Below are positions 46,129-55,868 of a DNA stretch of 64,000 nucleotides, one piece after another (the first letter of the stretch is position 1; each line of letters begins with the position of its first letter). The position numbers and the translations under genes were made by a program. The notes under the pieces are model-generated. The model was not told the DNA's origin. It saw nothing but the letters and a program-made list of their open reading frames with translations, and searched no databases. Source of the DNA: Phytopythium helicoides (lineage: Eukaryota; Oomycota; Peronosporomycetes; Pythiales; Pythiaceae); NCBI GenBank assembly GCA_024867545.1, contig JANFNE010000009.1:458501-522500 (forward strand). The letters run 5' to 3'.

Positions 46129-49100
46129 ATGACGAAGCGCTTGCTATTTATACGCCCGCAACAGGCTCGCTTGAATCAACAACGCCCACTTGTGCAAGGA
46201 CTTTGGCAGCGCGACTCTCAGCGCACCATCATGCAGCAAGAGCGGCTGGAAGGATGGATGGTGCAGCAGATTGAGCACGCCAACTTGGCCAAGGAAACAT
46301 TGCTGCAGCTACCGACTCGACCGGTTGCTCCAGCATCGCCAAAGTTTTCAACGGACAGTCCAGGAAAAAGAGCACGCCCAGTTCCTGCGTCGCCACGGGC
46401 ATTTGTTTCTCCACCAGAACCCTCTGAGCATCGAGCAGCATCATTCCCAGCTTCAACGCCCCGGCAACGCCATTTGCGGCTATTCGACACAAGAGACGCT
46501 GCTCACGCGGAGAGTGGGGGTGTTGCGACGAACGAAGGCCCGATCGATAAGCAGTGGCGATCGCAGTTTAGCTCTCGCTCCGGACCGTTCATCGAAAGTG
46601 GGCGTGTAGACCGCACCAAAGTGTTGAGAGGAGATGGTGGTAGCTCCAATGGCGAGCCCAGTACCACAAACGAGACAGACTCGCCACTACTCCTCTGGGG
46701 CTTGCCTCGGGAGCAAATCCTTGATTTCATTCGCCAGTCGTTGTTGCCGTCGTCTTGGGTCGAGTGTGTTCTTGCTTGTTGGTCGTCTATGGAAAGGTAG
46801 TTAGTTCAGCCGTCACTTACCCCAACTTCGTGTGCCTGTGTTCTGCTGCAGTCACACACAACTAAGCGAGCGGCAGCCTGCGTCTCTAACGAACCGAGAT
46901 ACCGACAACGAATTGAAATCCCCGGGGCATGCTAAAGTGTACGTAGATGACTTCACCTCACCAATCAAACGTTCACTAATGGGAAAACAGACCTCCTGTG
47001 CAGCTTCCGATTGTGTCATCAAAATCTACACCGACAACCGCCAGACAAAGCATAAGCCAACCAAAGCCCAATTCTACAAGAGTAACCCCTCGACCACGAA
47101 CTTCTCCGCTTCCATCTACCGGACTATCGCTCGACACTTCCTCCCGTGTTATCTCTCCACGCCCAGAGACGAGGTAAGTTCATTGTGCAGAACTATGTTG
47201 TGCCGCTTTCCTTACAGCCTAGTACTTGCAGGATCGCCAAGCTGCTGGACGACTTGCGCTCGAACCCAGCTATGCTCGCTGCCTTTCTAGTGAGTTTCAT
47301 GGTCTCCTCAAATCGATAAATGGGCTAATCCTTGGTGGTTTGATAACGCTTGCAGAAAGATGTAGAGCGATCCCAGCAAGAACAGCGCGCAGTACGTGCT
47401 CCTTCTCGAGCACAGTCATGCACAAGATCAACTAACAACTCTCTATCACTGACAAACATTCAACAGCGAACTAAAGCGTCTGACGTGAGTCTTTGCTTCT
47501 TCTCCGAGTCCTGCGTTGCTCACGGTCTTGACTTTAGCTATTGCGAACAAATATCGGTAGAAACTTCGTGAAAACAGAGAGCGAGCAGGAACTGCGCGTT
47601 CTGCTGCAGATCGAGAGGAGCGGTGAGTTTCAATCCAAATACTTTGCTTTTCGTTTCATGACGCTGACAAACTTCTATGCTAGTAAGAAACTAGCCGCGC
47701 AGCGTGTCGAGCGTGTCCGCCAAAAGCGAGATAGAATCGTTAAAAGCGAAGACGACCGCTACTCTGCTACATTGGCCGAATACCAGCGTCGAGTAAAAGC
47801 GAAGGATGCAGTCCCGTCACCCCCGTCCGAGGCGGAGCGAGCGCAACGAATCACTCTGCGCAGGTGTCGCTTGTGGTTGTCCTCCATTGCGTTCTCTGTT
47901 ATCAGTAGCAAATGGCACGCCCAGCTCGTGAATACCAAGGTGCTACTCCAGATTGCACGTGCGCAAAACCGAGCAGCTCGCATCATTCAGTCACTGTGGC
48001 GCAAGTGGAAGTGGCAAAACGCATCGCGACACACCGTTGTTATCTACACGTGGCTACGTCGCTGTCTGTGGAAGCTACTTTTCCGTGTGCGAGTTGCTCG
48101 GAAGATTCGAAGCGCGACACTATTGCAGCGCTTCATGATTGACAACTTTTCAGGAAGTCGTGAGACGCGAAACTTCAACCACATGATGGCCAAATGGCGT
48201 GGCAAGGTCATTCACGCACAACGTCTTGGACTCGCCTTCGTATTATGCTCGCGTGCTCGCCTCCATGCATTATCTCTATGGTGGGATACCGTTGACCATG
48301 AACGCCAACGAAACGATCGTCAGCGTGCTCTCGCTGGAGGAAATGAAGATGACGACAGATCAGGTAGCAAGCGTCCGAGCAGTAGCGCGAGCTCCACGAG
48401 CAGTAGTGCTTTTCGAAGAGTTACATTCCGACCATCTCGAAAAGAACCATCACTAGTGGTTGAGCCAAGCACACCGCCTGGAATGGACGGTATTTCTAGT
48501 CCAGGTGGCAGTCGGCTTGGATATCGCCGCAGTTCGCGAATGATTCTGCAGCTCGATGCTGTGGAAGATAAACTTTCAGCAATGCAGATGCTAATGACCC
48601 CCGTAGAGATCCAACGCCTTCAACAGCAAGCCCCTCGTGTAATCCGTGTCTCAAAGAGGTCACCACGTTCATTTCTGATGCCTTTATGGGAAGGTCCTCA
48701 CCAATTGTTTCATGAATTCAGTATCAAGATGCGCCTACTGCTAGATTACCTGGTGTCGGCTAGGCGAGAGTACATGAAGAAACTACGAGCCTACTACGAG
48801 CATATCGCCTGCGCCAGCTATGCCATGTGAGTGAAGCATCGTCAAAACTGAGTAGGCAGGCGGTAGCTAACAACTTGGTGCCTGCTATAGGGAGGTGAAA
48901 TTGGACGATGCCCGTGCTATCGTGCAGAGCTCTGTCTCCTGGCGAGCGACAACGGGAACTCCAGCTCCAGGAATTCCGTTGGCAAAACCAAGTACGTTAG
49001 CCCCACCAGTATTTCAGCTCTACTCGCGACCGGAGGCCATGGTGGCGTTGGTCAAGCGTGGCGTACAGCTTACTCTTGAGAACGACCCAGAGCTAAAGGC

Positions 49101-49311
49101 TGCTGTTGAGCGGCAAGCACAACGTCGAACAGCTGCGGTGGCTTCTCCTTTTGGTCCTCCGACCAATCGCCCATCCATGGCATGGCCAGCTATGAAATCC
49201 CCTTTGCCACCGTCGATGAAGAAAAGCGTCGTTGCAAACCCGCCGTTGAGTGGGCAATCTGTCCGAGCTCAAGTGACTTCAACATCTAGCCCAAGTAGCC
49301 CTTTCATTTGA
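46129..49311 (+). CDS. IQ-motif, Arg-rich helical protein (7 exons, one 18-nt microexon)
   Basis: Exons 46129-46796, 46852-47173, 47218-47289, 47356-47391, 47467-47484, 47538-48826 and 48891-49311 sum to 941 residues in phase. The N-terminal 300 residues are Pro/Ser-rich and probably disordered. A helical coil (RIAKLLDDLRSNPAMLAAF, QQEQRA) leads to a long Arg/Trp-rich helical part with an IQ-like motif RAARIIQSLWRKWKW and further KIRSATLLQRFMID, which are possible calmodulin-binding repeats. Ser-rich stretches and a C-terminal disordered tail follow. No enzyme domain is seen. Cytoskeletal or ciliary IQ proteins have this look. A 61-bp GTGAGT...CTAG interval at 47623-47683 resembles an intron but would break the frame, so I kept it as coding. 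Confidence 0.7.
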
Positions 49312-49537
49312 AAAGCAACAACGACAACAAAGCGTTTGGAGTGGTGAAAAAAAAAAAAGCTACTGTGATATTTGTGACATCGTGGCTGGAAAACGAAAGA
49401 TAACTTAGAAGAAAGAGGTGTTGGCGTGTCGGCGTGCATGTGTCAGTCTGTCGGATCCGGCTGATGGTCGGTCGGTCCCCGCTCTGGGTAAGCTTCTCGT
49501 TGCTGCTGGCGCTCTCCAAGGCTGCAGTCACCCTAGT

Positions 49538-51889
49538 TTATACTCTATCGATCTCCTCGGCATGCATGGCGCGAGGCGTGAGACCTGTGCTGGATGAGGC
49601 GGACCCGCGCAGCATCTGCAACATGTCCGAATGGGTCAAGTTGCTCGCGCGCATGGCCAGCGTCTCACTGCCGCAAACCATCGATCCCTCGTCGTCGTCC
49701 TCGTCCTCATTGTCCGACTCCTCAATATCCTCGAACATGGGGATGCTGTCATCCCAGGACAAGTTGATCTCTGCCTCTGTTTCACGAATTGAGTTGTTCG
49801 ACTTCTCGCCACCATGGCTGATCCGCAGTAACTCGCTAGGTACGTTCAAAATCGGCGTCTTCTTTTGGTTGGCAAGTTGTGAGTCATCAAGATGCTTTGC
49901 CTTGGGTGCGCGGCCGCGCGCAAGTGTCACAAGCTCAAGCTTGAGCATCGGCGAGTGCAGGTCGATCGGGATCGCCTCGACAAGGCCGATCGGTTGAGAA
50001 ATACCCTTGAAGTTGTAGTACCCATGTGACTTGAACTGGAAAATCGTCGTCCCCGATACTTCTGCAAGAGTGTCTGATTTGAGCACAACCTGGCTTCGGT
50101 AGGGCCCAGAGCTGAATGCGTTCCAAGCGTCGCCACCGATAAGCACCTGCGCTCCGTGGGCAGCCTTGGCAATACGCGCGGTCTGATTCACGATGTTGCC
50201 AAAGTAGTCTGCACGCCCGCTTGTCTTGTGTGGACTTACACTTGCAGGGACACCCGTCTCGATACCCATCGACATGGAGAACATGAGCTCCTTGTTTTCA
50301 CTCTCTCGGTTCCATTCGCGGAACTTTTGTCGAATGCGCAGCTGAAACTCGCCGCACCACAAGATGGCCGACGCTGGATTGAAGAATGCCAACATGAAGT
50401 CTCCTTGTAGTTCCTGGCACTCGTAGCCGTTGTGTTTCCGCAACAACTCGCGCGCGACCATGCAAAGAGTCTTCACCCGGTCAGCGAGCTCTTCCGCGTG
50501 GCATCGTACCAGAGGACGAGCACCTTCGATGAAAGTGAAAACCATGGTGACTGGCTTTTGAGCTGACGGGGCGTCCCGCATTCCCAGCGAGAGCTGCACG
50601 GGAGAGTTTAGGCTCGGGAACCGCCGACAGTCGAGGTCCCGCGGCAACAGCAACATCAACAGCACTTCGTCGCCTAGCACAGCATGGCAACCAAGATCTT
50701 CGACGACCGGGTTGCCTAGCTGGACAAGCTGTTCCTTCAGCCGATCCCAGACGCTATCACTAAGAATGATTTGTCCGCCATGGGCATACTCGCTGACGGT
50801 CTTGGTCCACTTGACGGCATCTGACAGCGATTTGTCGGGGGCTTCGTCTGGATCAGCGGTGTGGATCACCATCCGAACGCGGAACCCGCGGTAGAGCAGC
50901 ATCTTCTTCTTCGACTTGCCGTTTGTCGTTGCGTAGACTTCTTTTGTATCGTCAAATTGCTTCAGAAGTTTCTCGTTCCACGCTGCGTACACCAGGCTGA
51001 GTTGCAGTGACAAGCACCACTTTGCGGCATGGAACTCGGAGGCGAACGCGATGACGAAGAGCCCGGAGCGCGAGTGGCTCAGAATCTCTTGGCCTCCATA
51101 CTCGGACGCAAGTCGCGAGAGCACCGTGTGTTCGTACAGGAGCTTGGCCTCCTCCATCAGCTCCTTGGCCTGACCCATCATTTCGCGGAAGCCCTGCACG
51201 GAGACCTGTACAATCACCACCTTTTCCCACGGCACGGGCGTGAGATCACCCAGGTCCGTCTTGATCTTGGCCATGGTCGACTTTTTCATGAGGGAGCTGA
51301 GCGTCGACTGGTCCGACCCGGACATTTCGCCCGGGCGAGTCGAGTCCATGTCGGAGCCCGAGAAGCCCACACGCATCTGCTGCTGTGAGTGGGACGGCTG
51401 CCACGCGTTGAATCCGCTCGATGCGGCCGTGCTGGTTCCACTGCTGAGGCCGCTAGCGGCGCTGCCTGGGTTGCTGAATGTTCCATCGAGGTGGCGGCTG
51501 GACCGCGGCGCGGCGTGCGCGAGGTCTAGCGTGGGTCTGTCCCTGGCGTTATGCGGCAGTCCCCGGACGACCTGCTGCTTGGCGTCGATGGTGAGCGACA
51601 CGTCGGCGTCGTCGCCCGTGCTGGCGCGCAGGTATGCGTTTGGGTTGTTGCGGAACGAGTCGCTGGACGTGGCCGAGTTCTTCTCGTCCGTGTAGGACGT
51701 GAACTCGAATCCCCGCGGCGACTGCACGCGTCCCCACCCGCCGGCGCCTCCGTCCGCGCCGCGCCGCGTCTCGTCGTCCAGCGCGCCGTCGTCGCGGTGC
51801 ACGTGCTGCAGGTATGGCGCTAGCTCTCGCACAATGTCGTTGCGCGGCAGGCACTTCTCCAGCACGCGCATGCAGCACCACCAGCACAT
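49538..51889 (-). CDS. Tandem class III nucleotidyl-cyclase-like protein, probably inactive
   Basis: Single exon, 783 residues. After a 230-residue Ser/Gly-rich region come two class III cyclase-homology domains. The first (about 238-440) starts EKVVIVQVSVQGFREMM and includes GLFVIAFASEFHAAKWC and EYAHGGQIILSDSVWD. The second (about 470-650) starts PVTMVFTFIEGARPLV and includes LQGDFMLAFFNPASAILW, GIETGVPASVSPH and GRADYFGNIVNQTARIAKAAHGAQVLIGGDAW. In active cyclases the first strand reads F-x-D-I-x-G; here the metal-binding Asp is missing in both (VQVSVQG, FTFIEGA). The second Asp (QGDF) and the Asn/Arg pair (NIVNQTAR) are kept in the second domain. A regulatory or binding role is more likely than catalysis. 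The acidic tail contains ESDNEDEDDDEGS. Confidence 0.78.
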   Translation of the reverse strand: MCWWCCMRVLEKCLPRNDIVRELAPYLQHVHRDDGALDDETRRGADGGAGGWGRVQSPRGFEFTSYTDEKNSATSSDSFRNNPNAYLRASTGDDADVSLTIDAKQQVVRGLPHNARDRPTLDLAHAAPRSSRHLDGTFSNPGSAASGLSSGTSTAASSGFNAWQPSHSQQQMRVGFSGSDMDSTRPGEMSGSDQSTLSSLMKKSTMAKIKTDLGDLTPVPWEKVVIVQVSVQGFREMMGQAKELMEEAKLLYEHTVLSRLASEYGGQEILSHSRSGLFVIAFASEFHAAKWCLSLQLSLVYAAWNEKLLKQFDDTKEVYATTNGKSKKKMLLYRGFRVRMVIHTADPDEAPDKSLSDAVKWTKTVSEYAHGGQIILSDSVWDRLKEQLVQLGNPVVEDLGCHAVLGDEVLLMLLLPRDLDCRRFPSLNSPVQLSLGMRDAPSAQKPVTMVFTFIEGARPLVRCHAEELADRVKTLCMVARELLRKHNGYECQELQGDFMLAFFNPASAILWCGEFQLRIRQKFREWNRESENKELMFSMSMGIETGVPASVSPHKTSGRADYFGNIVNQTARIAKAAHGAQVLIGGDAWNAFSSGPYRSQVVLKSDTLAEVSGTTIFQFKSHGYYNFKGISQPIGLVEAIPIDLHSPMLKLELVTLARGRAPKAKHLDDSQLANQKKTPILNVPSELLRISHGGEKSNNSIRETEAEINLSWDDSIPMFEDIEESDNEDEDDDEGSMVCGSETLAMRASNLTHSDMLQMLRGSASSSTGLTPRAMHAEEIDRV

Positions 51890-52739
51890 TCTGGCCAGCG
51901 CGTCGAGTCCTGGGCGTTTCGGGGGCTACCGCGGCTTCCACCGAGCCGATCGGAGCGAGAGCGGCACTCTCCGGGAGCCAGGCGCGTCGCGGAGCCGGGG
52001 CACGCGCTGCCAAGTCGCGCCGGTCGCGCGCTGCCGCTGGGTGTGCGCCGCCGCCGACGCCTCGCGGCCGCAGTCTCGCTTGGCGCTCGCTCGCGGGGGG
52101 CGCGCGCTTGGACTATGGGCGATTGTATGCCGCCCCCCTTTTTATTTGCCGCACAAGCCAACAACTTGGTGGCTTGCTGGGCGGAAAAATGCCAGTGGCG
52201 CGAGGTTTTGAGGTGTTTCCCATACAAACGCCGAGAGAGTGCGATTCGGCGAAACCAGAATCCCGGGTAGTCATTTTTTTCCCTTTCCCCCCCCACTGGC
52301 TGCTAGTGTCGCTCTTGCGCTCAGTATGGGATGGGGGATGACCAGCCGACTCGCGCGTAATCCGAGCGTGAGCGTCACTGCTGCTTTCTCCGTAGAGGTG
52401 AGAAGAAGGACGGAGCTGCTCGATGGGCTCGGCAGGTGGTTGGCGATTGGATTGCGCTCGGCGATTGTTTGGATTGGAAGGTCCACGAGCCATCGGCGAG
52501 CGCGTCCGACGCATGGAGCGCTCGCTCGCTGGCGCACGCGCTTGAGAGAAGACGAGCCCCCATCCTAGGAGCAGCGTGGGTGGCGAGAGGATACCACGGT
52601 GGATTCTTCTGTCTGGAGGGGCAGCAGTGTGTAGGAGGCATCCGCTGCGACCGTGCAACACGACACTCAAACGCGGGGTTTACGTGGAGAGTGGCGCTGC
52701 AACACGCAGCGAGCAAGCAATCATCGTTCAGTGCGCATT
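51890..52739. other. GC-rich intergenic region
   Basis: About 850 bp between the 5' end of the cyclase-like gene and the 3' end of the carrier gene. Many overlapping Arg/Ala/Pro-rich ORFs occur on both strands, as expected from GC-rich sequence; none has a domain. Nothing supported. Confidence 0.5.
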
Positions 52740-53825
52740 TTAGGACGACTGCGAGTTTGCGAGGATCATCATCAGCGTGATGTACATCTGGATCTTCTCC
52801 TTGATCATGAGCATGACGGCGGACGAGAGCGCGCCCTGTTGGAGTGCGTGATACGAACAACCGCAAAGTTAGTCGATGGACAGACATGTCACCCCGACAA
52901 CAACACGGCGAGACACACCTTTGTGAGCTCCGGCCAGAGACCGCGGTAGAGCGCCAGCGGACCCTCCTCCGTGTACACGCGCTGCAGCGTCGACACGATG
53001 CCGTCCTGCTCGGCGGCGGGCGCCTTCTCGCCGCTCTCGAGGTCGCCGGCGATGGCAGCGCTCTTCTTCTTCTTGGACTGCAGGATCACCTTGGCGCGGA
53101 TGTACGGGAACAGCAGCAGCGTCGCGATAGACCGCGCCACCGCGCCGAGCACGAACGCCTGCAGGCAATAATGCAATCGTTTGGTCAGTACAAAAGTCGC
53201 CACTGCCTCAAATGGAGTTGGTAAAAGCGCATCGCACCTCGAACGCGCCGAGCGACTGCGCAGCCTTCTTGAAGCGCGCGAGGTAGAGCACCTTGACGCG
53301 CTCGAAGACGGTGTACTGGATGGCGGGCTGCAGGCATAGCACAAAGTAGGCGTGGAAGCCCTTGTAGAACCCTCCGATGCCGCTCTCCTGGAACACGGAG
53401 CGCACGATCTGCACGACGCCGGCGCTGGCGTCGCCCTTGGCGCCGGTCTGCAGCTTGGTGGCGATGACCTCCATGGGCAGCGTCACGGGCAGGTGCACGA
53501 ACTCGCTCAGGTATCCGATGGCGAGGTTGGTGCCCGTGCCGATGGGGCTGCCGTCGCGCGGCGCCACCACCTGCGCCAGCAGCGTGTACGCGTAGAAGTA
53601 GAAGAACTTGGAGGTCGTCGACTCGGCGATCTTGTACTGGATGCCGCTGTAGAGCGACCGCAGGGCGGCCAGGCGGCCCGCGCCGTCGCCAGGCAGCGCC
53701 GCCGCGCCCGACTGCAGCCGCGTCTTGAGCGTGTCGAGCGGGTACAGCGCGCCGGTGGCCACGAAGCCGCCGACGCCCGCGGCGGTGGCCGCCGCCAGCA
53801 TCTCCATGGGTTTGCTCAGCGCCAT
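52740..53825 (-). CDS. Mitochondrial-carrier-family protein, peroxisomal adenine nucleotide carrier-like
   Basis: Exons 53825-53238, 53158-52919 and 52835-52740 give 307 residues, the normal carrier length. The three repeat signatures are YPLDTLKTRLQ, LPMEVIATKLQ and FPYIRAKVILQ. The third lacks the acidic residue of the PX[DE]XX[KR] motif, as in plant peroxisomal adenine nucleotide carriers (PNC), and SLYSGIQYKIAESTTSKFFYFYAY after the first repeat also matches PNC. Such carriers bring ATP into peroxisomes in exchange for ADP/AMP to support fatty-acid activation. The substrate is inferred from similarity only. GC3 is high. The start at 53825 follows a GTG-started upstream reading frame that I did not use. 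Confidence 0.85.
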
Positions 53826-54333
53826 TTTGGCTCCTGCGTCAGTCACGTCGGGTTGTGTGGTGAAGCGGCGTGGGGAGGACGGGCGGAACGGTACCGAGTA
53901 CCTCTCGAGGTGTTTGTTTTACGTGAGCAGTGCTGGCTTCAACAGCTGACTGGATGCTGATGAGCGGGTGGATCGTGGGCGCCCATGAGCGGTGGCTGAG
54001 CAGTATGCACACGAGCGACTGGGAGGCGATGTCGCATGAGAAGCCTCGTCATGGAGAGAGACGTGATGAAGGTAGTGCTGAAGCAGTGGCTGGTTGGGCT
54101 CGAACTGGAGCGAGGGGCTGGCTGCTGCGTCAAATGCGGCAGCTAGGAATGGCATGGACGCTAGTGGTGACTCTGCAGGAGGCATTGGAACTCTGTATGA
54201 AGACGAGCGTGGTCGGTTGAAGAAGAGAGTTCATTCATCAAATAAAAAAAGGAGGCAGCGTGCCATGCCGGCTCGACAGAATACACGCATGAAATGCCCG
54301 ATGCACGCGAGACTTGACCCCGTCGGAGGCGAC
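53826..54333. other. Intergenic region
   Basis: About 510 bp between the carrier promoter and the ceramidase 3' end. An 88-codon minus-strand ORF (53919-54185) lacks any recognisable feature. Nothing supported. Confidence 0.45.
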
Positions 54334-55372
54334 TCACAGCGTCTTTGGCTTGGCATGGCAGTCGGCGTCGTCCTCGGTCTGCACGACGATGGTCTGGATG
54401 CCGAACAGCGTGTCGCGGACCTCGACCTTCTTCTGGAGCTGCTCCATGCGGACGTACTGCATGAACACGGGGCCGTGGTAGGTTGAGAGTCCCATGAAGA
54501 TGTGCCACCTGACAAGTACCACAAGAGTGAGTAATGAGGCTCTCTATCGAATCTCGTCGAGAACAATCGAGGAGGACTCACCAAGCGTGACCCTGCGGGT
54601 TGACCGGGAGGTCGCGCATGACGTGGCAGTAATGGTAGTCTACGAGCCAAAAGCCGAAGCCCACGAGGCTGAAGTAGATGTACGAGCGCGCCAGAGCCCT
54701 TGCGCGCGGGTTCTTGACCTGGCTGTAGTGCATGCCGAGGCGGATGGCGCACAGCACAGCCAGCACGCCGAAGAAGACCTGGAAGACGGTCGTGAACCGG
54801 TGGATGGCGTGCACGATGGCGAAGCCGACGCCCACGGCCACGAGCGAGCCGATGACGAGCGCGTTCGGCACGCGCATCTGCTCGATCTCGTTGTTGTACA
54901 CAATGTAGATCCTGCGTTCTCGCGTTAGCTCCGTCTGCATCTCCACCCACACGCAGCGCTTCTCCACGCACCAGATGAGCATGGCCCAGATCATGGGCGT
55001 CTCGTCGCACTGCTGGTACCTGCATCGGACGCCAGGAGCGCGTCAGCCCCTCCCCCCACCATCCTACCAAGCCAACGCCGCGACTCACACGTGCTGCAGC
55101 GTGCCGTGGAACATGGCGGAGCCGAATCCCGTGACCATGATGCCGACGAACTGCGCGTGGAAGCGCCACTCAAAGCCCTGGCGCATGGACTGCGCGAGCC
55201 CGTAGAGCCCCACGAGCACGAAGAGCAGGTTGCTGACCGTGTTCCAGAACTCGGCCACGTAGAAGCTGCGCTCGTAGTTGGGCTCGCACCAGTCGATCGT
55301 CGACGTCACTGGCCCCCAGTAGCCGTCGCGCGGCGCCTCGGAGCGCATGGCGGAGCTCATGGCGGAGCTCAT
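54334..55372 (-). CDS. Alkaline ceramidase (ACER-like)
   Basis: Exons 55372-55089, 55019-54582 and 54508-54334 give 298 residues. The family features are all present: DGYWGPVTSTIDWCEPNY near the N-terminus, the first metal/active-site element SAMFHGTLQHVYQQCDETPM, several membrane helices (FWNTVSNLLFVLVGLYGL, ALVIGSLVAVGVGFAIVH, VFQVFFGVLAVLCAI), then WLVDYHYCH and the last HAWWHIFMGLSTYHG, whose His residues bind zinc. The enzyme hydrolyses ceramide to sphingosine and fatty acid in ER/Golgi membranes. The ATGs at 55372, 55360 and 55348 are spaced by a GCGGAGCTC repeat, so the exact start is open; the first gives MSSAMSSAMRSEAPRDG. Confidence 0.93.
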
Positions 55373-55868
55373 GGCGGCGCTCGACGAGCTGCAGGCGGGC
55401 GGGCGCAACTTGCGCAGTGTCGCCTTGGAGCTGCTCGAGCAGGCATATCCGTTTCGCCCCGGCTCTGGCCAGGAGACGTCTTGCGGCGCCGTAAGGAGGG
55501 GTTTACGGTGCAGCAGAGGTGTTCACGCAACGTTCGAGCAACTTGGAGGGCACTGTCCCAGCAGCGGCCGTAATCGCTTGGCAACTGCTGATGATCAGGG
55601 CGACGGCAGCGATGGATGCGATGCGATGGACGCGTGTGGTGTTGCGTCCTGTATGGACAGCGGCCACATACTGAGCTGGTGCGGTCGTGCAAGGTGACGA
55701 GCTGGCGTCAAGCGCTGTAAGGTGGCAAGTGCGTCACAGGCCGCTGATCACAAAGATTTTTTACTTGGGAGAGAACGTTGCCACCCACGCCAGCACGACG
55801 ACACCCACAGTCTGCACGCCTGAGAAGAAGAACGCCCTTCTCACGAGGCGATGGCGTGAAGTGATCGC
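55373..55868. other. Intergenic region
   Basis: About 500 bp holding the ceramidase promoter and the 3' flank of the channel gene. ORFs on both strands are short and without domains. Nothing supported. Confidence 0.45.

Noticed and set aside
47623..47683. GTGAGT...CTAG interval as an intron
   Set aside because: Removing 61 bp shifts the frame into an immediate stop, whereas reading through keeps a good protein.
53919..54185. 88-codon minus ORF between the carrier and ceramidase genes
   Set aside because: No start context, domain or codon bias to support it.
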